Origin: Albimonas pacifica
GTDB lineage: Bacteria; Pseudomonadota; Alphaproteobacteria; Rhodobacterales; Rhodobacteraceae
Assembly (NCBI RefSeq): GCF_900113695.1
Contig: NZ_FOQH01000011.1
Coordinates: 1 to 64,000, forward strand
DNA: 64,000 nt
Direction of reading: 5' to 3'
A program made the translations under genes and the position numbers. The notes under the pieces are model-generated. The model was given only the letters and a program-made list of their open reading frames with translations. It made no database searches and was not told the DNA's origin. Of the stretch, positions 26,799 to 37,373 are shown piece by piece; positions within the stretch are counted from its first letter, which is position 1, and the number at the start of each line of letters is the position of its first letter.

Positions 26799-27559
26799 GC
26801 CGCGGCCTCCGTCACGACGACCGCGTCGCCCAGGGCGATCTCGCCGCCCTCGATCACCTCGGCGAAGACGCCGAAGTTCTCGGCCTGGCCCAGCGAGGTC
26901 AGCAGCGACAGCATCTCGACGTCGCGCTTGCCGGTCTCCGGGTCGGCGTGGGTGGCCGAGCAGCGGCCGATCGGCTCGGTGATCTTCACGAGGCAGCCGC
27001 CGAGGCGCAGCTCCCGGCCGATCCAGCCGGTCTCCTCCCACGGCGCGAGGTCCTCGACCCAGAGGTTGCCGCGGAAGCGGCGGCGGTCCATCGGGCGGCC
27101 CGCGGCCTCGGCCACCACGGCGAGCGAGGCGTCCGAGAGGATCGAGATCCACTGCGCGGGCTGGTCGGTCATCCCGCGGCCCGGCGCATGGGCCAGGCGC
27201 GAGGGCCGCGGCATCCCCGCGGGGATCAGCGCGTCGGCCCAGGCCACGAAGGCGGCCTCGCCCTCGGGCGTGCCGGGATCGACGGTCAGGTCCGCGAGGT
27301 CGGGGTGGCGGAAGGTGATCGGCCCGCCGGGCGCGCCTTCGGCGGTGACCGCCATCAGCGAGGGGAAGGTCGCCCCGCGCAGGAAGGTCGAGCAGCGCGC
27401 CCAGGCGGGGGCGTCGAAGTCGAAGCGCGACTTCTCGTGGGCCAGCGCCCAGACGCGGTCGCCGGGCAGGGTGCGACCGGCCTCGAGCGCGACGCGCGCC
27501 AGCGCCTCGCTGCCCAGGGCCTTCACCGGGTGGCGATGGATCGCGCTGATCCGGGGCAT
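26795..27559 (-). CDS. MOSC domain protein
   Basis: 254 residues with an N-terminal beta-barrel (MPRISAIHRHPVKALGSEAL, ..GDRVWALAHE) and a MOSC C-terminal domain. The conserved Cys lies in EPIGRCSATHADPETGKRD (near residue 200). MOSC domains, named after molybdenum cofactor sulfurase C-termini, handle sulfur or oxidised nitrogen substrates on molybdenum cofactor. In relatives this gene lies between yidC and engB, as here, and is translationally coupled to engB. Its exact substrate is unknown. Confidence 0.9.
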   Translation of the reverse strand: MPRISAIHRHPVKALGSEALARVALEAGRTLPGDRVWALAHEKSRFDFDAPAWARCSTFLRGATFPSLMAVTAEGAPGGPITFRHPDLADLTVDPGTPEGEAAFVAWADALIPAGMPRPSRLAHAPGRGMTDQPAQWISILSDASLAVVAEAAGRPMDRRRFRGNLWVEDLAPWEETGWIGRELRLGGCLVKITEPIGRCSATHADPETGKRDVEMLSLLTSLGQAENFGVFAEVIEGGEIALGDAVVVTEAAA

Positions 27560-27706
27560 GTCGCCGGGTCTCCTCTCGGATTGCGGGCGGCCTGGACGGG
27601 CGACCTCGGCGCGCAGCGCCGCGATCGCCCGTCCGGCCGCCCGGGGGGGCGTGATCGTGCGAGCATGGCGCGCCGCGCCGCCCGCGTCATCCCCCGGATG
27701 CGGAAA

Positions 27707-27735
27707 CGGCCGCGCGCCCTTCTGGCGCGCGGCCG
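27707..27735 (-). terminator. hairpin terminator after yidC
   Basis: cggccgcgcgcc / ggcgcgcggccg form a perfect 12-bp stem with a 5-base loop, 35 bases past the yidC stop. On the minus strand it is followed by gtttcc. The U-tract is short, so termination may be partial and reach the MOSC-engB pair. Confidence 0.6.
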
Positions 27736-27769
27736 CGGTCGTCTCTCGCCCTTCGGCGGGCCGGGGGCC

Positions 27770-29569
27770 TCAGCCCTCGGCGTTCTTCTTGCGCTTGAAC
27801 GATTTCTTGACGTTGCCCAGCACGTCCACGTCGACGCCCTGGCTGCGCATGATGATGTACTGCTGGGTGAAGGTGATGGTGTTGTTGGCCACCCAGTAGA
27901 TCACCAGGCCCGAGGCGAAGCTGCCCAGCATGAACATGAACACCCAGGGCATCCAGGCGAAGATCATCGCCTGGGTCTTGTCCGTGGGCATCGGGTTCAG
28001 CTTCTGCTGCAGCCACATGGTCACGCCCAGCAGGATCGGGAACACGCCGATCGAGACGATCCCGAGCATGGACGAGTGGTCCGGCGCGGCGAAGGGCAGC
28101 GCCCCGAAGAGGTTCATCCACGACGTGGGATCCGGCGCCGACAGGTCGTGGATCCACCAGATGAACGGCGCGTGCCGCATCTCGAGCGTGACGAACAGCA
28201 CCTTGTAGAGCGAGAAGAAGATCGGGATCTGCAGGATGATCGGCAGGCAGCCCGCGGCGGGATTGGCTTTCTCCCGCTTGTAGAGCGCCATCATCTCCTG
28301 CTGCATCTTCACGCGGTCGTCGCCGACGCGCTCCTTGATCTTCTCCATCTCCGGCTGGAGCTTCTTCATCTTCGACATGCTGACGTAGGACTTGTAGGCC
28401 AGCGGGAAGAGCACGAGCTTGACGCAGAAGGTCATGGCGATGATCGCCCAGCCCATGTTGCCGATCAGCCCCTCGAAGAACACCAGGATGTGGGCGAAGG
28501 GTTTCGTCAGGAAGAAGAACCAGCCCCAGTCGATGGCGTCGACGAAGCGGGGGATGCCCGCCTCCTCGTAGGCCTCGATGGTCTTGAGCTCCTTGGCGCC
28601 GGCGAAGAGCTGGGTCGCCACCGCCGCCGTCGCGCCCGGCGCCACCGCCTGCACGGGCAGGCGCATCTCGGTGCGGTACTCCGACCCGTCGGGGCGGGCG
28701 ACGTATTTGAACACCGCGTCGAAGGGCTGGCCCTGCGGCGCGATCAGCGTGGTCATCCAGTACTTGTCGGTGAAGCCCAGCCAGCCGGCCTCGGTCACCG
28801 GGATCACCTCCTGGCGCACGCCGGGGCCGCCGGAGCCCTCGAGGTCCTGCAGGGCGTCGTAGTCGAGCTCGTTGAGCACGCCGTCGAACTTGCCCAGCGC
28901 GCCCTCGTGCAGGATGTAGAAGTTCACCGTCTCCGGCTCGCCGCGGCGCACCACGTAGGAGTAGGGGGCCAGCGAGACCTCGGCCTCGGTGGTGTTCTCC
29001 ACGCTCTGCTCGACCGAGAACATGTAGTTGGCGTCGAGCGAGATCTTGCGGCGGAAGATCAGCCCCTCGCCGTTGTCCCAGGCCAGCGTGATCGGGGACG
29101 AGGAGGTCAGGACCTCGCCCTCCTCCAGCGTCCACTCGGTGTTGGGGCCGGGGGTGGCGACGGGGGTCTCGGCGGTCGGCAGCCAGCCGTAGACCGCCAG
29201 GAACGGATGCGGCGTGCCCAGCGGGGCCAGCAGCGTGACGTTGGGCGAATTGTCGTCCAGCGTCTCGTGATAGTCGTCGAGCGTCAGCTCGTCGATCCGG
29301 CCGCCGCGCAGCGAGATCGAGCCGGTGACCCGGTCGCTGTCGATCTTCACGCGCGGCGCGTCGGCGGCCTGCGCCTCGGCGCCGGTCGCCCCGCCCGCGG
29401 TTCCGCCGGCGGGGGCGACCGGAGCGCCGGCGCCGGTCTCGGTCGACGAGACCTGGGCGGCGGGTTCCTGCGGCTGCTCGACCGGTTGGGGCGGGAACAG
29501 CACGAACCAGACCGCAATCACCACGAAGCTCAGCACCGCGGCGATGAGCATGTTCTTCTGTTCGGTCAT
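27770..29569 (-). CDS. yidC: membrane protein insertase YidC
   Basis: Oxa1-family insertase placing proteins in the inner membrane with or without SecYEG, 599 residues. TM1 lies at about 7-26 ([19 protein letters not shown]). A Pro/Ala/Gly-rich linker (about 30-75) leads to the periplasmic beta-sandwich (about 80-350). The conserved Oxa1 core follows, with [37 protein letters not shown] and [15 protein letters not shown], and a basic tail ([12 protein letters not shown]) for ribosome contact. The rnpA-rpmH genes that usually precede yidC in this group are not in the window. Confidence 0.97.
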   Translation of the reverse strand: MTEQKNMLIAAVLSFVVIAVWFVLFPPQPVEQPQEPAAQVSSTETGAGAPVAPAGGTAGGATGAEAQAADAPRVKIDSDRVTGSISLRGGRIDELTLDDYHETLDDNSPNVTLLAPLGTPHPFLAVYGWLPTAETPVATPGPNTEWTLEEGEVLTSSSPITLAWDNGEGLIFRRKISLDANYMFSVEQSVENTTEAEVSLAPYSYVVRRGEPETVNFYILHEGALGKFDGVLNELDYDALQDLEGSGGPGVRQEVIPVTEAGWLGFTDKYWMTTLIAPQGQPFDAVFKYVARPDGSEYRTEMRLPVQAVAPGATAAVATQLFAGAKELKTIEAYEEAGIPRFVDAIDWGWFFFLTKPFAHILVFFEGLIGNMGWAIIAMTFCVKLVLFPLAYKSYVSMSKMKKLQPEMEKIKERVGDDRVKMQQEMMALYKREKANPAAGCLPIILQIPIFFSLYKVLFVTLEMRHAPFIWWIHDLSAPDPTSWMNLFGALPFAAPDHSSMLGIVSIGVFPILLGVTMWLQQKLNPMPTDKTQAMIFAWMPWVFMFMLGSFASGLVIYWVANNTITFTQQYIIMRSQGVDVDVLGNVKKSFKRKKNAEG

Positions 29570-30269
29570 CCAGCGCTCCCGCACGCGCAACTTGGAAGGA
29601 TCGGCCGCCTTGAACCCGCCGGGGAGGGGAAGGTCAAGGCGTTTCGGGGACGCGCGGCGCGCGTCCTGTCCTGCGGGGCCGGTCGGCGCCCGGCGCCGGC
29701 GACGCCCGGGCCGCCCCCGCGACCCGCGCGGGACGGGGGGTGAATGGCGCCCCGGGCGACCCGACGCAAGCCCTTGCGGCCGGCGCGGGACGACAAGGCG
29801 CGCCCCCCTCCCCGCCCGAGTCGCCCCGCAGCCCCTCCGCCCCGGTCCCTGCCCGCCCTGCCCCGCCCCGGCGGCGGCGGCCCGGGCGCGCCCCCGGACG
29901 ATCACGCCTGCGCGAGGCGCGGCGGCCGCCTCGGCGCGGCGCCGGCGGCGGCGCGCCCTGCCCGCCGTCGCAGCCGGCCGCGGCCTGCGCCGGCCCGCGG
30001 CCGCCCGGGCGCCGCGCCGATTCCCCCGGCGCCGCGGCATGGCGCCCGGCCCCGCGACGTGGCGCGCCTTGACGTGCGCCCGCCGGGCCGGAACACTCTG
30101 CGGTGGAACTGCGTCGCGCCCTTGGGGGGGCGCGGCCGGAAGGAGCAGACGCGATGGTTCCCCGCCCCTTGCGCGGACCGTCCAGCCCGCGGCGCGAGGC
30201 CCGACGGCGGGCCCCGAGGCCCTCGTTCCCGCCACGCGAAGGCCTGCGCCCGCGGCGGAGCGCCGGTCC
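29570..30269. other. 700-base GC-rich spacer between divergent yidC and pgl-pgi
   Basis: No reading frame here looks like a protein: all are Arg/Pro/Ala/Gly-rich in every phase. It must contain the two divergent promoters, but no -35/-10 or operator is convincing. I see no RNA gene and no remnant of rnpA, rpmH or zwf. Confidence 0.45.
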
Positions 30270-32651
30270 ATGAGCGCCGGCCTCGTCGCCGCGCCGGCGC
30301 CCCCGCTCTACGAGCTGCGCCGCTTCCGCGATCCCGATGCGCTGGCCCAGGTGGCGGCCGAGCGGATCGCCCAGATCCTGCAGGGCGCCATCGCCCGGCG
30401 CGGGCGCGCCGTCGCCGCGCTCTCGGGCGGGGCCACGCCGCAGCGGACCTACGCGCGCCTCGCGCGGAGCGAGCTCGACTGGTCGCGGATCACCATGACG
30501 CTGGTCGAGGACCGCTGGGCCCCGCCCTCGGACCCGACGTCCACGCGCAACATCCTCGACCTGTGCCTGTTCATGGACAGCCGGGCGCGGGGGGCGCGTT
30601 TCCAGCCCCTCTACACCGGCGACCCGACGCCCGAGGCTGGGCTCGCCACGGCCGAGAGCCGCCTGCGCCGCCTCGGCCGGCCCTTCGACCTGGTGGTGCT
30701 GGGCATCGGCCCAGACGGCCACGTCGCGGCCCTGTTCCCGGGGGCCGAGGGGCTGACCGCCGCGCTCGATCCCGACGGCGAGGCGCTGCTCGCCCCGATC
30801 CGCGCCCCCGGCCGCGGCGGGCCGCGCGTCACCCTGACGCTTTCGGCGATCCTGCAGGCGCGGCGCATCCTGCTATTGTTCTCGGGACCGGCCAAGTCGC
30901 GCGCCTTCGAGCGCGCGCTTCAGCCCGGGCCGGTCGAGGAGATGCCGATCCGCGCCGTCCTCCGCCAGCGACGAACGCCGGTCGAGGTGTTGTGCGCGCA
31001 AACCGATGGAGCCGATGTGACCACTCCCATCGCCGCGGCCTGGAAGGCCGTCGAAACCGCCCGCGACCGCCTGGCGGGCCGGCGCATCGCCGACCTGTTC
31101 GCCGCCGATCCCGCGCGGTTCGAGACGCTGTCCGCCCGCCTGGACGACATGCTGTTCGACTATTCCAAGACCGGTCTCGACAAGGGCGCGGTCGAGGCGC
31201 TGACGGGCCTCGCGCGCGCCGCAGGCGTCGAGGCGCTGCGCGACGCGATGTTCGCCGGCGCCCCGATCAACGCCACCGAGGGCCGCGCCGTCCTGCACCC
31301 CGCCCTGCGCGCCGCCGCCGGCGAGGCGTTCTCGGCCGAGGGCGAGGACGTGATGCCCGAGGTGCTGGAGACGCGCGAGCGGTCGCTCGCCTTCGCCGAG
31401 GCGGTGCGCACGGGCGCCTACGCCTCGGTCTCCGGCAAGCCTTTCACGGATGTGGTGAACATCGGCATCGGCGGCTCGGACCTCGGCCCGGTGATGGCGG
31501 CGGCGGCGCTGGCGCCGGTGCATGACGGGCCGCGGTGCCACTTCGTCTCCAACGTCGACGGGGCGCATGTGCACGACGTGCTGGCGGGGCTGGACCCGGC
31601 CACCACGCTGGTGCTGATCGCCTCCAAGACCTTCACCACCATCGAGACGATGACCAACGCCCATACCGCCCGGGCGTGGATGGAGCGGGCGATCGGCGAC
31701 CGCGCGGGGGCTCATTTCGCCGCCCTCTCCACCGCGCTGGACGAAGTGGCGAAGTTCGGCATCGACGAGAGCCGGGTCTTCGGCTTCTGGGACTGGGTCG
31801 GCGGGCGCTACTCCGTGTGGTCCTCCATCGGTCTCAGCCTGATGATCGCCATCGGCCGCCAGCGGTTCGAGGATTTCCTCGCCGGCGCCCGGGCCATGGA
31901 CGCCCATTTCCGCGAGGCGCCGCTGAGCGCGAACCTGCCGGTGCTGCTGGCGCTGGTGGGCGTGTGGCATCGCGGCGCCCTGGGCCTGCCGAGCCGGGCG
32001 GTGATCCCCTACGACCAGCGCCTGCTGCGCCTGCCCGCCTACCTCCAGCAGCTCGACATGGAATCGAACGGCAAGACCGCGCGCCTGCGCGAGGGGCTCG
32101 CGGGCGAGACCGGGCCGGTGGTCTGGGGCGAGCCCGGCACCAACGGGCAGCACGCGTTCTTCCAGCTCCTCCACCAGGGGACCACGGTGATCCCGGTGGA
32201 GTTCCTGGTGGCCGCCAACGGCTGGGAGCCGGAGCTCGCCCACCACCACACCCTGCTGCTCGCGAACTGCCTCGCCCAGTCCGAGGCGCTGATGGCCGGC
32301 CGCACGGAGGCCGAGGCCTACGAGATGATGATCGCCGACGGCAAGCCGGAGGCGGAGGCCCGCCGCCTCGCCCCGCACCGCGCCTTCGCCGGCGACCGGC
32401 CCTCGACCACGCTGATGTATCGCAGGCTGGACCCGTTCACGCTGGGCCGGATCGTGGCGCTCTACGAACACCGGGTGTTCGTGGAGGGCGCGATCTGGGG
32501 CGTGAACAGCTTCGACCAGTGGGGCGTCGAGCTGGGCAAGACGCTCGCCAAGGCGCTGGAGCCGATGGTGACGGGCGAGACCTCGGCCGAGGGCAAGGAC
32601 GGCTCCACCGCCGGCCTGATCGCCGCCCTGCACGCCCTGCGCGAGGGCTGA
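30270..32651 (+). CDS. pgl-pgi: 6-phosphogluconolactonase / glucose-6-phosphate isomerase in one frame
   Basis: A single 793-codon frame. Residues about 1-245 are a complete 6-phosphogluconolactonase ([51 protein letters not shown]), and about 250-793 a complete glucose-6-phosphate isomerase: [68 protein letters not shown] and [14 protein letters not shown]. No stop separates them; the join is at [19 protein letters not shown]. Either a bifunctional protein is made, or pgi is also initiated at GTG 31017 behind ggag (31008). Together they link gluconeogenesis to the oxidative pentose and Entner-Doudoroff routes. zwf, the usual neighbour, is absent. ATG 30270 has ggag at 30257. Confidence 0.9.
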   Translation: MSAGLVAAPAPPLYELRRFRDPDALAQVAAERIAQILQGAIARRGRAVAALSGGATPQRTYARLARSELDWSRITMTLVEDRWAPPSDPTSTRNILDLCLFMDSRARGARFQPLYTGDPTPEAGLATAESRLRRLGRPFDLVVLGIGPDGHVAALFPGAEGLTAALDPDGEALLAPIRAPGRGGPRVTLTLSAILQARRILLLFSGPAKSRAFERALQPGPVEEMPIRAVLRQRRTPVEVLCAQTDGADVTTPIAAAWKAVETARDRLAGRRIADLFAADPARFETLSARLDDMLFDYSKTGLDKGAVEALTGLARAAGVEALRDAMFAGAPINATEGRAVLHPALRAAAGEAFSAEGEDVMPEVLETRERSLAFAEAVRTGAYASVSGKPFTDVVNIGIGGSDLGPVMAAAALAPVHDGPRCHFVSNVDGAHVHDVLAGLDPATTLVLIASKTFTTIETMTNAHTARAWMERAIGDRAGAHFAALSTALDEVAKFGIDESRVFGFWDWVGGRYSVWSSIGLSLMIAIGRQRFEDFLAGARAMDAHFREAPLSANLPVLLALVGVWHRGALGLPSRAVIPYDQRLLRLPAYLQQLDMESNGKTARLREGLAGETGPVVWGEPGTNGQHAFFQLLHQGTTVIPVEFLVAANGWEPELAHHHTLLLANCLAQSEALMAGRTEAEAYEMMIADGKPEAEARRLAPHRAFAGDRPSTTLMYRRLDPFTLGRIVALYEHRVFVEGAIWGVNSFDQWGVELGKTLAKALEPMVTGETSAEGKDGSTAGLIAALHALREG
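31008..31019 (+). promoter_or_regulatory. candidate internal ribosome site and GTG start of pgi
   Basis: ggag at 31008-31011 lies 5 bases before GTG 31017, which is in the same frame as the upstream lactonase. Initiation here would give a stand-alone isomerase of 544 residues, a normal length for the family. This site decides whether the locus makes only a fusion or both forms. Confidence 0.45.
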
Positions 32652-32700
32652 GCGGGCGGCGGGCGGCCACGCCCGCCCGCCCGCCGGAGCGGCCGGGGGG

Positions 32701-33531
32701 CTATGCGTCCACCCGGCCTTCGCGCACCAGGTGCTCGATGACCGTCGAGACCCGCGCCGGCAGGGCGGCGGCGCGGCCGATGTAGACCACGTGGAATTCC
32801 TCGCCCGCCGAGGGGCTGCCGGGGACCAGCTCCAGCCGGCCCTCGGCCAGCGCCTCGCGCACGGTGAAGCGGCCCACCCGGGCGGTCCCGGCGCCATGCC
32901 GGGCGAGGGCCGCGAGCGTCGCCCCGTCGCTCGCCCGCACCCGCGCGCCCTCGGCCCGCCAGATCGGGTCGCGGCGCGGGTAGGCGAAGGCCAGCAGCCC
33001 CTCCACCGCGCCGGGGGCCCGGACGGTGACGATCTCGCTCACCCCCAGCGAGCGCGCGCGCATCGCGGTGTCGGGCAGCGGCCCCGCGCGCACCGCGAGG
33101 TCGATGGGCCGCCCGCCCATGTCCGCCAGCCCGTCGCCGATCAGCAGCTCGATCTCCAGCTCCGCGTGCCGGCGCAGCAGGGCCGGCAGGATCGGCGCGA
33201 GGATGTGGTTGGCGTAGGCCGAGCTGGTGGCGATCCGCACCGTGCCCGCCACCGGGCCGGCCCCGACCTCGCGCTCCGCCTGGTCGAGCGCGGCGAGGAT
33301 GCCGCGGGCCGAGCGGGCGAAGGCCGCGCCCTCGTCGGTGATGCGGATCCTGCGGGTGGTGCGCCGCATCAGCGTCGCGTCCAGCCGCCGCTCGAGCCGG
33401 GTCATCATCTTCGAGACCGCCGAGGGGGTCATCCCCCGCGCCAGCGCGGCGGCGGAGAAGCTGCCCTCGTCCACCACGGCCAGGAAGACCTCCATCTCCT
33501 GGAGGCGATTGACGTCGCGCACCCGCGTCAC
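32701..33531 (-). CDS. LysR-family transcriptional regulator
   Basis: 276 residues. Winged-helix HTH at about 10-68 (LQEMEVFLAVVDEGSFSAAA, MTPSAVSKMMTRLERRL), then a periplasmic-binding-like effector domain from about 95. It is divergent from the MFS exporter gene with 97 bases between them, the usual arrangement for a LysR regulator and its target. The gap contains an 8-bp inverted repeat that may be its operator. Confidence 0.92.
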   Translation of the reverse strand: MTRVRDVNRLQEMEVFLAVVDEGSFSAAALARGMTPSAVSKMMTRLERRLDATLMRRTTRRIRITDEGAAFARSARGILAALDQAEREVGAGPVAGTVRIATSSAYANHILAPILPALLRRHAELEIELLIGDGLADMGGRPIDLAVRAGPLPDTAMRARSLGVSEIVTVRAPGAVEGLLAFAYPRRDPIWRAEGARVRASDGATLAALARHGAGTARVGRFTVREALAEGRLELVPGSPSAGEEFHVVYIGRAAALPARVSTVIEHLVREGRVDA

Positions 33532-33565
33532 CTGTGAATTGACGGCACAACCGCTTTTATCCGGC

Positions 33566-33588
33566 GCCGGCTTATTTCACAAGCCGGC
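33566..33588. promoter_or_regulatory. candidate LysR operator between regulator and MFS gene
   Basis: gccggctt-(atttcac)-aagccggc is a perfect 8-bp inverted repeat in the 97-base divergent gap. It is AT-rich at the centre, as LysR sites usually are, and lies about 40 bases from both starts. Assignment to the adjacent LysR protein is by position. Confidence 0.5.
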
Positions 33589-33628
33589 CGCCGCCATCGT
33601 CTCCTGCACAAGGCAAGGAGACCTTCGC

Positions 33629-34804
33629 ATGTCGCTTCTCACCGACTCCGCCCCGGCCGTGCCGCGCCGGCGGTCGGCCCCGCTCGTCGCCCTCGGGATC
33701 GGCGCCTTCGGCATCGGGCTCAGCGAGTTCCTGATCATGGGGCTGCTGCCGCAGGTGGCGCGCGACCTGGGCGTGGACCTGCCCTCGGCGGGGCTGCTGA
33801 TCACCGGCTACGCCCTGGGGGTCACCGTCGGGGGGCCGGCGCTGGCCATCGCCGCGAGCCGCCTGCCCCATCGCACGGTCCTGGTGCTGCTGATGGCGAT
33901 CTTCACGCTGGGCAACCTGCTCTGCGCCGCGGCGCCGGGCTTCTGGCTGGTGCTCGCGGCCCGGGTGGTCACGGGCTTCGCCCATGGGGTGTTCTTCGGG
34001 ACCGGCTCGCTGGTGGCGCAGAGCCTGGTTCCGCCGCACCGCAAGGCCTCGGCCATCGCCTTCGTCTTCGCCGGGCTGACGCTGGCCACGGTGCTGGGCG
34101 TGCCCTTCGGGGCCTGGCTGGGCCAGATCCACGGCTGGCGCGGGGCGTTCTGGGCGGTGACGGCGATCGGCGCGCTGGGCTTCGTGGCCATCGCCCTCTT
34201 CGTGCCGCGCAGCGCCCCCGGCGCGCCGCTGAAAGCGCGCCAGCTCGCGCTGTTCCTGCGGCCCGCGCCGCTGGGGGCGCTGGCGATGACCGCGCTCGGC
34301 TACGCGGGGGTGTTCATGGTCTTCACCTACATCGCCCCGCTGCTGACCGAGGTTGCGGGCGTGCCCGGGCCGCGGGTGGCGCTGCATCTGCTGCTGTTCG
34401 GGCTGGGCATCGTCGGCGGCAACCTCGCCGGCGGGCGGCTGGCGGACCGCTGGCCCGGGGCGGCGGCGCCGCTGTCGCTGGCGGGGCTGGCGGCGGGCCT
34501 GCTGGCGCTGCGCCTCGCGCTGGCCCTGCCCGTGCTCGTGGCGCCGGCGATGCTGCTGTTCGGGCTCACGGCCTTCGCCACCCTCGCCCCGCTGCAGGCG
34601 CGGATGATGGCGCGCACGCCCGCCGGCGCGGACATGCTGGGCGCCACGCTGAACATCTCGGCCTTCAACCTCGGCAACGCGCTCGGCGCCTGGCTGGGCG
34701 GGCTCGCGCTCGCCGCCGGCGTCGGGCTGCCGGCCCTCGCGCCGCTGGCGGCGCTGCTTCCGCTGGGCGCGCTCGCCCTGGCCTTCGTCCGCGAAAGGAC
34801 CTGA
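33629..34804 (+). CDS. MFS efflux transporter (AraJ/YdhP type)
   Basis: 391 residues with about 12 membrane helices and no large loops. The family motif LGIGAFGIGLSEFLIMGLLP near residue 24-43 and LITGYALGVTVGGPALA mark the DHA1 sugar-efflux/AraJ-like branch. RVVTGFAHGVFFGTGS is the motif in TM4/5 of this group. An aaggag site lies 9 bases before the ATG. The gene is divergent from a LysR regulator and adjoins an SGNH hydrolase gene after one base, so export may be linked to hydrolysis of an esterified compound. The substrate is unknown. Confidence 0.9.
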   Translation: MSLLTDSAPAVPRRRSAPLVALGIGAFGIGLSEFLIMGLLPQVARDLGVDLPSAGLLITGYALGVTVGGPALAIAASRLPHRTVLVLLMAIFTLGNLLCAAAPGFWLVLAARVVTGFAHGVFFGTGSLVAQSLVPPHRKASAIAFVFAGLTLATVLGVPFGAWLGQIHGWRGAFWAVTAIGALGFVAIALFVPRSAPGAPLKARQLALFLRPAPLGALAMTALGYAGVFMVFTYIAPLLTEVAGVPGPRVALHLLLFGLGIVGGNLAGGRLADRWPGAAAPLSLAGLAAGLLALRLALALPVLVAPAMLLFGLTAFATLAPLQARMMARTPAGADMLGATLNISAFNLGNALGAWLGGLALAAGVGLPALAPLAALLPLGALALAFVRERT

Positions 34805-34805
34805 C

Positions 34806-36044
34806 ATGAGACCGATCCCCGCCGCCGCGGCCGCCCTCGCCGCCGCCGCCTTCGCCACGCCCGCCCCCGCGCAGGAGAGCGCCGCCCCCTGGAGCGCCGT
34901 CTGGACGGCGAGCCCCCAGGCGGTGTGGCGCGACGAGACGATCTTCCCCACCGGCCTGCCCGCGCGCATCGCCGGCGCGACGATCCGCCAGCCGCTGACG
35001 CTGGGCTACCCGGCCGATCGGCTGCGCCTGCTGCTGTCGAACGCGCACGGCGTCCGGCCGCTGCCGATCGAGGCCGCGACGCTGGCCCGCTCCGTCGGCG
35101 GCGCGACGGTGGAGGACCCCCAGCCCGTGCGCTTCGGCGGCGAGACGCGGGTGACGATCGCGCCCGGGGCGCAGGCGCTGTCGGATCCGCTGCCGTTCCC
35201 GGCCGAGGCCGGGACCCGCGTCGCCGCGACGCTGACCTACGGCCCCGGCGCCGTCGCCGAGGACTTCCACTGGGACGCGCGCGAGACCGGCTACGTGATC
35301 GAGGCGGACCGGCCGGACCCCGTGGTCCTGGCCGAGACGCCGGCCCGCGTGACCCTGAGCGCCGTGTTCTCGGACCGGCCTGCGCGCGCGGGGGTGATCG
35401 CGATGGGCGACTCGCTCACCGACGGCAACGGCGCGCCGATGGACGCGATGGCCCGCTGGCCCGATTTCCTCGCCCGCGCGATGGCGCCGCAGGGGATCGC
35501 GGTGGTCAACGCGGGCATCTCCGGCGGGCGCCTGCTGAGCGACGGGATGGGCCGCAGCGTGCTGGCGCGGCTCGAGCGCGACGTGCTGGCGTCGCCGGGC
35601 GCCGACACGCTGGTACTGCTGATCGGGACCAACGACATCGCCTGGCCGGGCACGATCTTCGCCCCCGACGAGGCGCCGATGACCCTCGCGCGGCTTCAGG
35701 CCGGGCTGCTGCAGGCGGCGGCGCGGGTCCGCGCGGCCGGGCTGCGCCTGATCGTGGGGACCGCGCCCCCGTTCCGCGGCGCCCTGCCCGGGACGCCGCT
35801 GGAGGGCGCCTACTGGAGCCCCGCCAAGGACGCGCTGCGCCGGGAGCTCAACGCCTGGCTGCGCGCCGCGACCTTCCACGACGGGCTGGCGGACTTCGAT
35901 CGGGCGCTGAGCGATCCGGCCGACGACGCCCGCCTGAACCCGCTCCACGACAGCGGCGACCACCTGCATCCGAGCCCCGAGGGCAACCGCGCCATGGCCC
36001 GCGTCGTCGAGGCCCTGCTGACCGAGGCCCCGGACCCGCGCTGA
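34806..36044 (+). CDS. secreted SGNH/GDSL-family hydrolase
   Basis: 412 residues with a signal peptide (Ala-rich, cleavage near APAQES at about 23). An N-terminal beta-domain (about 30-190) precedes the SGNH catalytic domain: block I MGDSLTDG with Ser203, block II VNAGISGGR, block III LIGTNDIAWPG, and block V DHLHPS with Asp385 and His388 as the catalytic pair. The two-part architecture matches secreted carbohydrate or lipid esterases of the family. It begins one base after the MFS stop, so the two genes are co-transcribed. Confidence 0.9.
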   Translation: MRPIPAAAAALAAAAFATPAPAQESAAPWSAVWTASPQAVWRDETIFPTGLPARIAGATIRQPLTLGYPADRLRLLLSNAHGVRPLPIEAATLARSVGGATVEDPQPVRFGGETRVTIAPGAQALSDPLPFPAEAGTRVAATLTYGPGAVAEDFHWDARETGYVIEADRPDPVVLAETPARVTLSAVFSDRPARAGVIAMGDSLTDGNGAPMDAMARWPDFLARAMAPQGIAVVNAGISGGRLLSDGMGRSVLARLERDVLASPGADTLVLLIGTNDIAWPGTIFAPDEAPMTLARLQAGLLQAAARVRAAGLRLIVGTAPPFRGALPGTPLEGAYWSPAKDALRRELNAWLRAATFHDGLADFDRALSDPADDARLNPLHDSGDHLHPSPEGNRAMARVVEALLTEAPDPR

Positions 36045-36285
36045 TCCCCCCGCGCCGCCCCCGCCCGCGCGCCCCGCCGGCGGCGGCGCGCCCCCCAGGC
36101 CCGGGCGGCGCCAGGGCGGCGCCGGGGCGAGACCGCCCCGAAGCGCGCCCCCCGGGCCGAGGCCGAATCGGCGCGAGCTCGCCCCGCCGCGCCCCTTCGC
36201 CCCGGCGCCGCACGGCGCGCCGCGGCGGCCCCGCAGGCGGCGGGGCGAGACGACGTCGCGGCCGCACCGGCGCCGAGAGCCAGGA
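36045..36285. other. convergent gap with no gene
   Basis: 241 bases of very GC-rich sequence between two convergent stops. No U-tract terminator is visible on either strand. Confidence 0.4.
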
Positions 36286-37281
36286 TCAGTCCCCGACCAT
36301 CTCCGACAGGGCCATCATCTGTCGCGGCGGGTGGATGCCCAGCCGCTCCAGCGCGGCGGCGTTGAGCACGAGCGTCGGCTCGGGGTCGCGGCCGACGGGA
36401 ACCTCGCGGATCGGCCGGCCGTCGCGCAACACCGCAACGACGCGGTCGGCCAGCATCCGGCCCAGCCTGTGGTCGTCGGCGGTCATGCTCGCGACCGCCC
36501 CCATCTCCACGGGCTTGGCGTTCAGCGCGAACACCGCGCGCTCGCCCGCGGCCTCCAGCGCCTGCGCGAAGACCGCGGGGTCGTCGTAGAGCGGCGCCTG
36601 GTTGCCGATCAGGAAGGCCTCGGCCTGCGAGCGGCGGATCGCTTCGGGCAGCTCCGCCCCGGCGCCGAGCGCGGTCATCGTGCAGGTCAGGTAGAGCGCC
36701 CCGCAGGCCTCCTCGATCCCGTCGGCGTCGATCGGGGCGGCGGGGTGGCCGGCCTGGGTGAAGACCTCCCAGCTCAGGGCCTGGGGGAACATGGCCACGA
36801 AGATCTCCATCACGATCCGGTGGTCGAGGAAGTAGGTGACGCCGGTCACGTTCCCCTCCGGCGCGTCCATGTTCATCACCGAGCCCAGCGTCGGCGGATG
36901 GTTGCCCCCGGCGGTGAAGGCCGGGACGGGCAAGGCGTTCTCCGCCAGCCACTCCGACCCGTTGGAGCGCATCACGATCACCCCGTCGTGGCGCGCGGCG
37001 AGCGCGGCCGCCGCGGCGCCCAGCGCCTCGGCGTCGGCGAGGTCCGAGATCCGCTCGGTCTTCATCGCCGGCGCGATCTCCTTCATCCGCTCGAAGAAGC
37101 CGTCGAGCGTCCGCTCCGCCTGGCTCGACTTGCCGATGAAGGCGATGCCGACGCTGGGCGGGCCGCCCGGCGGGGAGGCGACCGAGACCGGATCCGCCGC
37201 GCCCGCCTGCGCGAGGACCGGGCCCGCGCCCGGAAACAGGGCGGCGAGCGTGCACAGAAGGGGAACGATCAACCGGCGCAT
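36286..37281 (-). CDS. periplasmic ABC-type substrate-binding protein (PF04392 type)
   Basis: 331 residues with a signal peptide (RRLIVPLLCTLAALFPGAGP, cleavage near VLAQA). The fold is the Peripla_BP-like domain of the 'ABC transporter substrate-binding protein' family: VGIAFIGKSSQAERTLDGF, VMRSNGSEWLAENAL, FLIGNQAPLYDDPAVFAQAL. ATG 37281 was chosen over 37296 because a cggaggcg site precedes it. No permease or ATPase gene is nearby. It is divergent from a chemoreceptor, so it may present ligand to that receptor or to an unlinked transporter. Confidence 0.85.
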   Translation of the reverse strand: MRRLIVPLLCTLAALFPGAGPVLAQAGAADPVSVASPPGGPPSVGIAFIGKSSQAERTLDGFFERMKEIAPAMKTERISDLADAEALGAAAAALAARHDGVIVMRSNGSEWLAENALPVPAFTAGGNHPPTLGSVMNMDAPEGNVTGVTYFLDHRIVMEIFVAMFPQALSWEVFTQAGHPAAPIDADGIEEACGALYLTCTMTALGAGAELPEAIRRSQAEAFLIGNQAPLYDDPAVFAQALEAAGERAVFALNAKPVEMGAVASMTADDHRLGRMLADRVVAVLRDGRPIREVPVGRDPEPTLVLNAAALERLGIHPPRQMMALSEMVGD

Positions 37282-37373
37282 GTCTCGCCTCCGCATCCGC
37301 GAGGGGTCTCGGCGCCCCGGACGGCGGCGAGTTTCCTCGAACCCGGGCAGAAATGGCCGCCGCGCATTTACAT

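Noticed and set aside
29570-30269. Possible rnpA/rpmH or zwf near yidC and pgl-pgi
   Set aside because: No frame shows RnpA, ribosomal protein L34 or glucose-6-phosphate dehydrogenase motifs.
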